Shown here: one piece after another, positions 36,237-44,171 of the stretch
Position numbering within the stretch: the first letter of the stretch is position 1
Layout of the letters: every line of letters begins with the position of its first letter
Assembly (NCBI RefSeq): GCF_014397115.1
Contig: NZ_CP060720.1
Location: 2,496,001-2,560,000 of the forward strand
Length of the DNA: 64,000 nt
DNA from: Vagococcus carniphilus
GTDB lineage: Bacteria; Bacillota; Bacilli; Lactobacillales; Vagococcaceae
Direction: 5' to 3'
Program-made: the position numbers and the translations under genes
Notes under the pieces: model-generated
Told to the model about the DNA's origin: nothing
The model's input: only the letters and a program-made list of their open reading frames with translations
Database searches by the model: none

Positions 36237-37013
36237 TTAAAGTTTCCTTTCTATCCCTATTTTTAATTGATTTACTAACTCCACTAGCTCCTGTGCTTCA
36301 ACAACCATTGATTCACCTGAAACATATTCTTTTATAGCTAACTCGATAACTCTTTTATGAATAGGATTAAAATAACTTTTCACTGCATTTCCTGCCAAAT
36401 CTTTAGATACAATTTCCTTAGTTTCCAAAGTATATAATATACGACATAAAGTTAGAATAACACTTACCGAATCTTCTACTACCTCTTCAGCAACAACTGA
36501 AACCATCTCATTCATAGCTTTTTTTACATCACTAAAAGGAATAACTGGCAAGATTTCTTTACTACCTACCAATGCTAAACCATGACTTTTAGCTTGATAT
36601 AAAATAATTGTAACATCTGAATTAATATCTCGTTTGGATATATCACCTATTAAAAAAGACTCTCTTAACCATTCCCCATATAAAAAATCTTGATAAGCAG
36701 GATGTTTCCATGGTGAAATATCTTTTAACACAACATTAGTCAATTCAATATATCGAAAATCAGAATTATCACCAATTTTTCTTGAATATGTCATCAGCTC
36801 ATTCGTTAAATAAACTCTTGAATCTTCTGATATACTTTTAAGAGTTACTACAAGAAAATCTAAATCACTATTTTTCTTAAGTCCACTCTGAGTAGAAGAA
36901 CCAAATAAGTAAACTCCTACCAAAATATTCGATAACTCTTTTGTTATTAAATCAACTACTTGCTGTATTTGATGTTTGTCATTTGTTGAAAAAACAATAT
37001 TTTTAAATGTCAT
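36237..37013 (-). CDS. aminoglycoside nucleotidyltransferase-like protein (ANT(9)/AadA family)
   Basis: A 258-residue protein. The N-terminal nucleotidyltransferase motif is VYLFGSSTQSGLKKNSDLDF near residue 34, with the GS and DxD metal ligands. A C-terminal helical DUF4111-type domain includes PAYQDFLYGEWLRESF. The domain pair and length (about 260) are those of ANT(3'')/ANT(9) enzymes that adenylylate spectinomycin or streptomycin. Low similarity to the acquired genes by eye suggests a chromosomal relative. It is flanked by two GNAT genes in one operon. Resistance is inferred, not shown. Confidence 0.75.
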   Translation of the reverse strand: MTFKNIVFSTNDKHQIQQVVDLITKELSNILVGVYLFGSSTQSGLKKNSDLDFLVVTLKSISEDSRVYLTNELMTYSRKIGDNSDFRYIELTNVVLKDISPWKHPAYQDFLYGEWLRESFLIGDISKRDINSDVTIILYQAKSHGLALVGSKEILPVIPFSDVKKAMNEMVSVVAEEVVEDSVSVILTLCRILYTLETKEIVSKDLAGNAVKSYFNPIHKRVIELAIKEYVSGESMVVEAQELVELVNQLKIGIERKL

Positions 37014-37028
37014 AAGTAGCCTCCCACA

Positions 37029-37466
37029 TTAGTTGAAGCAATATTCCAGTACTGCTTCATCATCCACTAACCTTCCTGTATGTTTAAATCCTAATGACAA
37101 ATATAATTTTTCAGCTACTGTATTTCCTGGCTCAAAACTTGTTAAGACTTTACTTGGTTGATGTAGCTCTTGAATTAAATTAACTATTTTTGTCATAGCT
37201 TGGGTTCCGTAACCCTTCTTCTGATATTTTTTATCAATTAATAACCGATGAATCCAATAATGATTCTCTTCTGGATCAAGTGCGTACATAACAAATCCCA
37301 CCATTAAATCTCCATCATAAATCACTAAAGGAATATTTTCTGTAAATACCTTAGATTCCGCTAAAGAAAACATGGTTGAAGCGACAAAATCTTCTTGCTC
37401 TTCAGTTACTTCTAAAAAAAGACAATCATCAAAGTTTTCTCGAGTAATTTCTTTAAATTCAATCAT
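37029..37466 (-). CDS. GNAT acetyltransferase, BltD-like (possible diamine/polyamine acetyltransferase)
   Basis: A 145-residue GNAT enzyme with acetyl-CoA loop DKKYQKKGYGTQAMTKIV and YLSLGFKHTGRL at the end. The whole pattern, including GDLMVGFVMYALDPEENHYW, resembles Bacillus BltD, a spermidine/spermine acetyltransferase. It is the first gene of a three-gene run ending in a second GNAT gene. Polyamine as substrate is inferred from resemblance only. Confidence 0.75.
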   Translation of the reverse strand: MIEFKEITRENFDDCLFLEVTEEQEDFVASTMFSLAESKVFTENIPLVIYDGDLMVGFVMYALDPEENHYWIHRLLIDKKYQKKGYGTQAMTKIVNLIQELHQPSKVLTSFEPGNTVAEKLYLSLGFKHTGRLVDDEAVLEYCFN

Positions 37467-37544
37467 TTTTTCTACCTCTTTTCTTTAATCTGATTAGATT
37501 ACTATAAATATTTCATCATTTCATATGTTTTGCATTCTTATTAA

Positions 37545-38306
37545 CTAATTTTCAATTTCTAACCAACCTTTATAATAATCAAGTGGTTCATTGGTCTCAT
37601 CTGAAGCAGTTGCTAAATATGAAGCAATTACTCGAGTGATTTTATATCCTTCATCTCTTAATGTATCTAAATGATTCGTCAGATTACTCTTTTCAAAATC
37701 TTCTGAATCACACTCAAGTAAACAAGTAATATATTTTTTCTCAACTAAATCTTTTTCCCATAAAACACCTTGTTGATGCTGATAATCAGGCGTGACACTA
37801 ATTCCCATTTGAAACTCACTATCTGCTTCTAAATCCTTGTACAACGTAAAATTACTTAAATATTCTAATTGAATTTGGATATCGTCAGGACTCGACATAT
37901 CTACAGGAACTATTTTCTCTATTTCAATCTTTTCAAATTGATAGCCACCTTTTTTTAACACAAACAATTCTTCTAACTGTCTTTTTCGTTGTTCAATTCC
38001 CACCAATTTATTTTTTAAATTAGCTAGCTCTTCTTCAACTTCTTTTTCTGTATCATTTAAAATCGAATAAATCGATTCTGGGCTTAACTGATTAAAGTGT
38101 TTCATTTTTTGAATTGGCACATTCAAGTTTCTATAAAAGATAACATCCAGTAATTCAATGGATGATTGAATATTAAAGGTTCGATAATCATTATTACTAT
38201 TTCTTCTTGGTGTAAAAACTTCTTTTTCTTCCCAATAGCGAATTTTTGATGTCGGTAAATCAAATAATTTAGCAATTTCACCTATTGTTAGCGTTTCTTC
38301 ATCCAT
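37545..38306 (-). CDS. MerR-family regulator of the adjacent ABC exporter
   Basis: A 253-residue MerR protein. The winged helix (1-70) has LTIGEIAKLFDLPTSKIRYWE. A coiled coil (about 80-120, EKEVEEELANLKNKL) leads to a C-terminal effector domain of about 120 residues. It diverges from two ABC-transporter genes across a classical 19-bp-spacer MerR promoter. The arrangement matches ChlR-EfrEF of Enterococcus faecalis, where the MerR protein activates a multidrug exporter in response to chlorhexidine; orthology is not proven here. Confidence 0.87.
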   Translation of the reverse strand: MDEETLTIGEIAKLFDLPTSKIRYWEEKEVFTPRRNSNNDYRTFNIQSSIELLDVIFYRNLNVPIQKMKHFNQLSPESIYSILNDTEKEVEEELANLKNKLVGIEQRKRQLEELFVLKKGGYQFEKIEIEKIVPVDMSSPDDIQIQLEYLSNFTLYKDLEADSEFQMGISVTPDYQHQQGVLWEKDLVEKKYITCLLECDSEDFEKSNLTNHLDTLRDEGYKITRVIASYLATASDETNEPLDYYKGWLEIEN

Positions 38307-38345
38307 TTGTTATTCCCCCTTTTTTTTAGTATATCGATTTTTTTA

Positions 38346-38376
38346 TTGACCTTCAACCTACTTGAAGGTATAGACT
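38346..38376 (+). promoter_or_regulatory. MerR-type promoter of the heterodimeric ABC exporter
   Basis: -35 TTGACC (38346-38351), 19-bp spacer, -10 TAGACT (38371-38376). The dyad ACCTTCAA-cctac-TTGAAGGT (38349-38369) is perfect with 8-bp arms. This is the textbook MerR-family activated architecture. Confidence 0.88.
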
Positions 38377-38434
38377 AATTCCCATCGGTTCATTATTAAT
38401 ACTGAACTATTTATATAGAAATGAGGGATTTAAA

Positions 38435-40183
38435 ATGACTTATATGAAACAATTTCTAAAAAGAAATAAAGGATTATTTTTTTTAACAATTGTTGCCTTA
38501 GCATTTCAAACGATAGGAACACTAGCTGTACCGTTTCTTATTGGAAAATTAATTGACACAGGCATTAGTTCTGGAAATCAAAAACTTGTCATTTCAATTG
38601 GTATTCAAATGCTAATTGTCGCTATTATTGGAAGTCTTGCTGCCGTTTTAGGAAGCTTCTTGTCTGCTAAACTGGCTGCTAATTATGGTTATGAAATCAG
38701 AAAAGATTTCTATCAAAAAACACAAGAATTATCCATTCAAAAAATGGATTCTTTTGGTGTTTCAAGCCTGTTAACACGAATGATGAATGATGTAACTAAT
38801 GTTCAGCGGGCACTAATGATGATTTTCCAATTAATTTTACCAGCACCAATCATTTGTGTGTTCGCCATTGTTATGACTTTTATCAACTCGCCAACTTTAG
38901 CTATCATTCCATTGATTTCTATCGTTATTTATTTAGTGGCCGTTTTTTATCTATTGAAAAAAGGGTTACCTTTATCTAGTAGTATTCAACAAAAATTAGA
39001 TGCAATGGTTACAAAATTAAGAGAATTTTTTAATGGTATTAATATGATTCGAGCATTTGATAATCAAGAAACAGAAGAATCTAAAACCAATCATCGCTTT
39101 AAAGATTATGCAGATAGTATGATTGCTGTTAACAAAATTTTCTCTTTTCTAACACCAGTTGCTTATCTCATCATGGGGCTTGTTTTTTCTTTAATTATTT
39201 GGGTAGGTAGCCTTCTTGTTGGACAAGGTCAATTACAAATAGGAACTGTCACAGCTATTATTGAATATTCTATGCAAACACTTGGCTACTTAATTGTTGC
39301 TGCAATGGTTTTAGTGACACTTCCACGTTCAATCGCTTCATTGAAACGGATTGATAAAGTACTAGAGACACCATCAGAATTCGTAGCAGCAACTAATTCA
39401 AGAAACACTTCTGTCACAGATGATGTTTTAGTCAGATTTGATGATGTTACTTTTTCTTATAATGGCGCTGAGCCCATTTTAGAAAATATTAGCTTTGATA
39501 TCTTAAAAGGAAAAACAACCGCCATTGTTGGAGGTACGGGTTCTGGAAAAAGTACTGTCGCTAAACTACTTCTTAACTTATCTAACATTAATAGCGGAGA
39601 TATCTTAGTTCACAATCGCTCTTTATCTAATTGGAAGCAAGCAGACTTACGACAAATAATTAGTTACACACCTCAAAAAGCTTTTCTATTTAGTGGTTCC
39701 ATAGAAAGTAATCTCTTAATGGGAAATTCTCACGCTTCCAAAAAAGATATGGATCGTGCTATCAAAACTGCTCAAGCAGATTCTTTTATTTTTAATCAAA
39801 AAGAAGGTTATCAAACGGCTGTTTCACAAGGTGGTTCTAATTTTTCAGGTGGACAAAAACAACGTATTAGTATTGCCAGAGCATTGATTAACCCAGCTGA
39901 TTTGTATGTATTTGATGATAGTTTTTCTGCTTTAGACTATCAAACAGACGCTAAATTAAGAAAGGCTTTAAAAACAGAAATGAGTGAACAAACCTTTTTA
40001 ATCATCGCTCAGCGTCTAAGTACCATTCAAGAAGCAGACCAAATTATTGTCCTTGATGAAGGTAAAATTGTTGGTAAAGGAACCCATGAAGTTCTTCTTT
40101 CAACCAATAAAATCTATCAAGAATTTGCTATTTCTCAAGGAATCCAATTGAAAGGAGAAGATAAAAATGACTCAAACGACTAA
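38435..40183 (+). CDS. ABC exporter half-transporter with degenerate ATP site (EfrE/EfrA-like)
   Basis: A 582-residue type IV ABC exporter subunit: six-helix membrane domain (about 1-310) plus ATPase domain (about 335-580). Walker A is VGGTGSGKST and the signature is FSGGQKQRIS. Walker B reads YVFDDSF, with Asp where the catalytic Glu belongs, and the H-loop reads IIAQRLST, with Gln in place of His. These are the hallmarks of the degenerate partner in heterodimeric exporters such as LmrCD, BmrCD and EfrEF. It overlaps the second subunit gene by 17 bp and is driven by the MerR promoter. Confidence 0.92.
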   Translation: MTYMKQFLKRNKGLFFLTIVALAFQTIGTLAVPFLIGKLIDTGISSGNQKLVISIGIQMLIVAIIGSLAAVLGSFLSAKLAANYGYEIRKDFYQKTQELSIQKMDSFGVSSLLTRMMNDVTNVQRALMMIFQLILPAPIICVFAIVMTFINSPTLAIIPLISIVIYLVAVFYLLKKGLPLSSSIQQKLDAMVTKLREFFNGINMIRAFDNQETEESKTNHRFKDYADSMIAVNKIFSFLTPVAYLIMGLVFSLIIWVGSLLVGQGQLQIGTVTAIIEYSMQTLGYLIVAAMVLVTLPRSIASLKRIDKVLETPSEFVAATNSRNTSVTDDVLVRFDDVTFSYNGAEPILENISFDILKGKTTAIVGGTGSGKSTVAKLLLNLSNINSGDILVHNRSLSNWKQADLRQIISYTPQKAFLFSGSIESNLLMGNSHASKKDMDRAIKTAQADSFIFNQKEGYQTAVSQGGSNFSGGQKQRISIARALINPADLYVFDDSFSALDYQTDAKLRKALKTEMSEQTFLIIAQRLSTIQEADQIIVLDEGKIVGKGTHEVLLSTNKIYQEFAISQGIQLKGEDKNDSND

Positions 40184-41945
40184 TAAATCAAGTACTAAAC
40201 GTTTTTTAGAATTTATTAAACCTGAAAAAAATCAGTTTTATCTACTTGCCTTATGTAGTGTCATTAGTAATATTTTAGTGACCTCGATGCCCTTTATTAT
40301 GGGCGTTGCCATTGATGATTTATTAAAGGCTATAAAAGATGCTAATGGAACTATTTTAACAGGCAGCTTTATTCAAGAAATCATCATTTTCCCGGTTGTT
40401 ATTTTGATTATTATTGCAGTTGTTAGTGCCTTCTTTTCCTATGTGCAAGAAAGAATGATGGCTTCTTTAAGTGAAGATGTTACCTTACGTCTTAGAAAAG
40501 AAATTACTCAAAAATTTAAAAGACTACCTATGTCCTTTTTTGATAGCCATCAAGTAGGTGATATTTTAAGCAGAACAACTAATGACATTAACCGAATCGC
40601 TGAAATGTTGCTAACTGGAATCAATCAACTTTTTTCTTCCATCGTTAATATTATTTTCGGTCTTCTTATGTTGCTTTACATTGATCTAAAATTAACAGGA
40701 ATTGTTGTTATCCTAATTGTCTTCTCTTCAGTTGTAACGACATGGGTTGCTAGTAAAAATAAAAAGTTAGCTGATAGAAACCAACATGAACTTGGTATTT
40801 TAAATAATCAAGCTGAAGAATATTTTTCTGGTAATTTAGAAATTAAAACTTTTAACCAACAAAAACAAACTGCTACTCAAATTGATCAAACTAATAAAAA
40901 ACATCAAAAAGCATTTGAGCAGTCACAGTTTTTTGACTTTGCCATTTATCCAGCTATTCGATTTCTAAATCAACTAGCTTTCATTGTCAGTGCGATTATT
41001 GGAGCTGGTCTTGTCATTCAAGGAAGTCTGACAATTGGTTTAATTCAAGCTTATTTACAGTATGTTAATCAGATTTCAGAACCTATTACTAATTTCTCTT
41101 ATGTTATCAATACGATTCAAAGTGCAATGGCTTCTTTTGACCGAGTTTTATATATTCTAGATCAACCAGAAGAAAGATTAGAACCTAAAAAGCCATTACG
41201 TATCAATGATTCTCAAGGAGAAATTCAGTTTAAAGGAGTAAAATTTGGGTATACACCAGATAATTTACTTATGAACGATGTAAGTTTTACTGCAAAATCC
41301 CATAAAATGATTGCGATTGTTGGTCCAACTGGTGCAGGTAAAACAACTTTGGTTAATCTTTTAATGCGTTTTTATGAAATAAATGGCGGAGCTATTACTT
41401 ATGATGGACAAGATATAACACAATTAACTAGACAAGATTTGCGTTCAAAATTTGGAATGGTCTTACAAAACACTTGGCTATTTGAAGGAACTGTAGCAGA
41501 TAATATTGCTTATGGAAATAAGCAAGCAACTAGAGAAGAAATCATTCAAGCTGCTCAAATTGCTCAATGTGATCACTTTATTCGAACACTTCCTGATGGT
41601 TATGATACAATCATTTCCAGTGAAAATGGTTCCTTATCTCAAGGACAGCAACAGTTATTGACGATTGCCCGAGTTGTATTAGCAAATCCTCCTGTTGTTA
41701 TTTTAGATGAAGCAACTTCAAGTGTAGATACTCGAACTGAAGCAGAAATTCAAACAGCGATGGAAAGTGTGACAAAAGGCAGAACAAGTTTTGTTATTGC
41801 CCACCGTTTATCAACTATCGAAAAAGCTGATTTGATTTTAGTGATGGATGCTGGAGATATTGTTGAGCAAGGTAATCACCAAGAATTATTAAATAAAAAA
41901 GGCTTATATCGTACACTTTATCAAAGCCAATTTAAAGATTCTTAA
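40167..41945 (+). CDS. ABC exporter half-transporter, catalytic partner (EfrF/EfrB-like)
   Basis: A 592-residue half-transporter with six membrane helices and a C-terminal ATPase. Walker A is VGPTGAGKTT, Walker B is VVILDEATSSVD with the catalytic Glu, and the H-loop is VIAHRLST. The signature is altered to LSQGQQQLL. The altered signature would pair with the degenerate Walker site of the first subunit, leaving one competent ATP site formed by the other pairing. The start overlaps the previous gene by 17 bp with AAAGGAG upstream. Multidrug efflux is the expected role. Confidence 0.92.
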   Translation: MTQTTNKSSTKRFLEFIKPEKNQFYLLALCSVISNILVTSMPFIMGVAIDDLLKAIKDANGTILTGSFIQEIIIFPVVILIIIAVVSAFFSYVQERMMASLSEDVTLRLRKEITQKFKRLPMSFFDSHQVGDILSRTTNDINRIAEMLLTGINQLFSSIVNIIFGLLMLLYIDLKLTGIVVILIVFSSVVTTWVASKNKKLADRNQHELGILNNQAEEYFSGNLEIKTFNQQKQTATQIDQTNKKHQKAFEQSQFFDFAIYPAIRFLNQLAFIVSAIIGAGLVIQGSLTIGLIQAYLQYVNQISEPITNFSYVINTIQSAMASFDRVLYILDQPEERLEPKKPLRINDSQGEIQFKGVKFGYTPDNLLMNDVSFTAKSHKMIAIVGPTGAGKTTLVNLLMRFYEINGGAITYDGQDITQLTRQDLRSKFGMVLQNTWLFEGTVADNIAYGNKQATREEIIQAAQIAQCDHFIRTLPDGYDTIISSENGSLSQGQQQLLTIARVVLANPPVVILDEATSSVDTRTEAEIQTAMESVTKGRTSFVIAHRLSTIEKADLILVMDAGDIVEQGNHQELLNKKGLYRTLYQSQFKDS

Positions 41946-41959
41946 AAAAAGTATTGTTA

Positions 41960-41998
41960 TAAAAAAGATGCTGACTTAAAAGTCAATATCTTTTTTTA
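41960..41998. terminator. bidirectional terminator after the ABC exporter genes
   Basis: AAAAAGAT-gc-TGACTT...AAGTCA-at-ATCTTTTT hairpin with T-runs on both strands, between convergent genes. Confidence 0.88.
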
Positions 41999-42367
41999 TT
42001 TTTTCTTGTAAGTTAATGCCATTTGAATACAAATTTTCAGTTCTTCTTTAGGTAAATCTGATGCAGTTTCAAAAAGAATAGCTCTATTTTTTGAAAAACA
42101 CAGAACATCAGAGAACATCTCACGCCACTCTTCTACTAAAGTGGTCTGACAATGAACAAATAGTGCCACTTGATCCTCAGAAAACCGATCAATGCGAATA
42201 GGTGTGCCTGTTTTAGATGAAAAGGTAAGCTGTCCCCATTTCAAACTAGTTGATAATTCAATATTTAGATTTTTTGCTTCTTCTTTAATAAAGTGACTTA
42301 ATTCATTCAGCTTTTCTTTTTCTTTTATTGAATAAGTCTTATAAATTTCGTCTACATGATCATTCAT
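41996..42367 (-). CDS. DUF1801-family protein
   Basis: A 123-residue protein of the DUF1801 (YdhG-like) fold, with STSLKWGQLTFSSKTGTPIR and ALFVHCQTTLVEEWREMF. The family is small, cytoplasmic and of unknown function. It begins 4 bp downstream of the GNAT gene's stop and is probably co-transcribed with it. Confidence 0.75.
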   Translation of the reverse strand: MNDHVDEIYKTYSIKEKEKLNELSHFIKEEAKNLNIELSTSLKWGQLTFSSKTGTPIRIDRFSEDQVALFVHCQTTLVEEWREMFSDVLCFSKNRAILFETASDLPKEELKICIQMALTYKKK

Positions 42368-42371
42368 TTTT

Positions 42372-42809
42372 TTACCTCTTTAATAAATAGTAATGTTCGC
42401 CATGGTTTATTTCTCCAGTAAACTGAAAACCAAAGGACTGATATAAGCTTTTTGCGATATCATTTTTAGGATCAACTCCTAATAAGACATCTTGCTCATT
42501 CTTTAAATACTCTAAAATAGCCGCCATTGCTTTTTTCCCAAGACCTTTTTGATGAAAACGATAGTCAAGCATGAACCGATAAATCATAACTTGTTTTTCA
42601 GTTACTTCTTTATACATGAAAAAGCCAATTAACGTATCATTCCAATGTATTGTCCTTGGTTCCATTTCTAAATCATATTTAGCTTCTGCTAATGACATCG
42701 CATTAGAACAGATAAACTCTTCATAAAGTGTTGGTTCACCTGTTTTATTTGTCGTTAGCTCACAAGCTAAAAAATAGTTGTCTTTTGTTATCTCTTTAAT
42801 TTTAATCAT
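42372..42809 (-). CDS. GNAT acetyltransferase, BltD-like
   Basis: A 145-residue GNAT protein with the acetyl-CoA loop DYRFHQKGLGKKAMAAILEY and YQSFGFQFTGEIN at the C terminus. It resembles the BltD spermidine/spermine acetyltransferase group and the other BltD-like gene in this window at 37029-37466, to which it is probably paralogous. The polyamine substrate is inferred. Confidence 0.75.
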   Translation of the reverse strand: MIKIKEITKDNYFLACELTTNKTGEPTLYEEFICSNAMSLAEAKYDLEMEPRTIHWNDTLIGFFMYKEVTEKQVMIYRFMLDYRFHQKGLGKKAMAAILEYLKNEQDVLLGVDPKNDIAKSLYQSFGFQFTGEINHGEHYYLLKR

Positions 42810-42826
42810 TTTTTTCCTCTTCTTAT

Positions 42827-43516
42827 TTAAATCTCTATTGACATCTTAAAAGGATTGTAACTTAATTTGTTTGATTCTAATCTCTTTATTTGATACATTT
42901 TATTTTGAAAAGAAAACTCTATAAATTCTTCTTTCGTCTGTTCGAGCTTCATAATCTGACTCTCAAAAGCTTCTTCTAAGATATCCAATTCAAATTCCTT
43001 TGTTTTCTCAAATGTATTCAGTACCACATGGGCAACAAAATAATCAGCTTCATACTCTGTTTTAAAATACGGTCTAATTACTTCAGAAGTAGGTAGGATA
43101 CTTTCAAAAAACAACTCACTCTTTTCATATATACCGACAGAAGCTATGTAACTTCTTTCTTCCTCATCCATAACCATCGTGAATAACTCACCAAATAAAC
43201 TTCCTTTTTTATCTGTTCCCATATCCAATCCAGTTACTGATTCAATCAATGTATCTACTAAAAAATTCATTCCTTGATTAGCGGCATCTTCTGCTATTTC
43301 TTTCATAACCTCTTTGGCTGTTTTTTTCTTGAGTGGAAAACTTGTTGATAAAGACTCCATATCTTTTAGTTGCTCTATTTCTTTTGATGTTAATGTATCC
43401 TTTACAATTTCCATAAGATTATTTTTAGTTAAGCCCGTCTCTTTAAATCCAGAAGGAATCTGAATAAAATACTCACCTGTCCATTGTAAAATATTAAACT
43501 CACCCATATACTCCAT
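42827..43516 (-). CDS. hypothetical protein, 229 residues
   Basis: Not recognised. The protein is acidic and soluble, with no signal peptide or membrane helix. It begins MEYMGEFNILQWTGEYFIQI, contains KKKTAKEVMKEIAEDAANQG and a mostly helical middle, and ends with an alternating hydrophobic pattern suggesting beta strands. A good ribosome site, GAGAAGG, precedes the ATG, and codon use matches the neighbours, so it is a real gene. It lies 17 bp upstream of the GNAT gene in the same direction. Confidence 0.65.
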   Translation of the reverse strand: MEYMGEFNILQWTGEYFIQIPSGFKETGLTKNNLMEIVKDTLTSKEIEQLKDMESLSTSFPLKKKTAKEVMKEIAEDAANQGMNFLVDTLIESVTGLDMGTDKKGSLFGELFTMVMDEEERSYIASVGIYEKSELFFESILPTSEVIRPYFKTEYEADYFVAHVVLNTFEKTKEFELDILEEAFESQIMKLEQTKEEFIEFSFQNKMYQIKRLESNKLSYNPFKMSIEI

Positions 43517-43627
43517 TTTTTTGCCTTCTCACCGCATACCTTTTAATTAATAGATAAATCATAAACTATGAAGCTACTACACAGTCAATTTATTTAATTA
43601 AATTTATTCAAATAAAGTTTAATAATA

Positions 43628-44152
43628 CTATTTCCTGTTTTTCCAATACCAAATTAAAGCTTTCTTTTCTGTTTCTTTAACAAAAGCATCCTTGCCATCT
43701 CCGTATGAATCAATACTCTCAGGATATTTTAAAGCTAACTCAGCTTTTAATTCACCATACTTTTTAGCAACTCTCTCATGATGAATTAAATAATCTCTAA
43801 AGGCTAGATGTCTTTCAATATCAAAAATCGAATCATATTGAAAAGCATGTATTTGATGGGTTCTATCATCTCCACCTTTTCTAAAATATCGTCTTCCTGG
43901 CATACCAAATTCTCCCAAAGCTTCATAACCAATTGCCTCAAATTTAGCATTAAAATTATCCAATTCAGAAATATTTTCTACTACTAAAAGAATATCAATT
44001 ACCGGTTTAGCCGCTAGATTAGGAACAGAAGTACTACCTATATGATAGATTTCTACTAAATTATCAGTCATAAAAGATTTTATTTTTTCTTTTTCTTCCT
44101 TGAAAAACTCTGGCCATTCCTTTTTATAAGGTACTACTTTAATTTTTTGCAT
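43628..44152 (-). CDS. GrpB/UPF0157 nucleotidyltransferase-like protein
   Basis: A roughly 174-residue GrpB-family protein. It has VVPYKKEWPEFFKEEKEKI at the N terminus, the nucleotidyltransferase-like IYHIGSTSVPNLAAKPVIDI, and FRDYLIHHERVAKKYGELK near the end. The family shares the polymerase-beta fold; its substrate is not established. The ATG at 44152 follows GAGGAG. It lies 19 bp after the polyamine fusion gene, so the two are probably co-transcribed. Confidence 0.85.
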   Translation of the reverse strand: MQKIKVVPYKKEWPEFFKEEKEKIKSFMTDNLVEIYHIGSTSVPNLAAKPVIDILLVVENISELDNFNAKFEAIGYEALGEFGMPGRRYFRKGGDDRTHQIHAFQYDSIFDIERHLAFRDYLIHHERVAKKYGELKAELALKYPESIDSYGDGKDAFVKETEKKALIWYWKNRK

Positions 44153-44171
44153 AATTGCTCTCCTCACTTTT

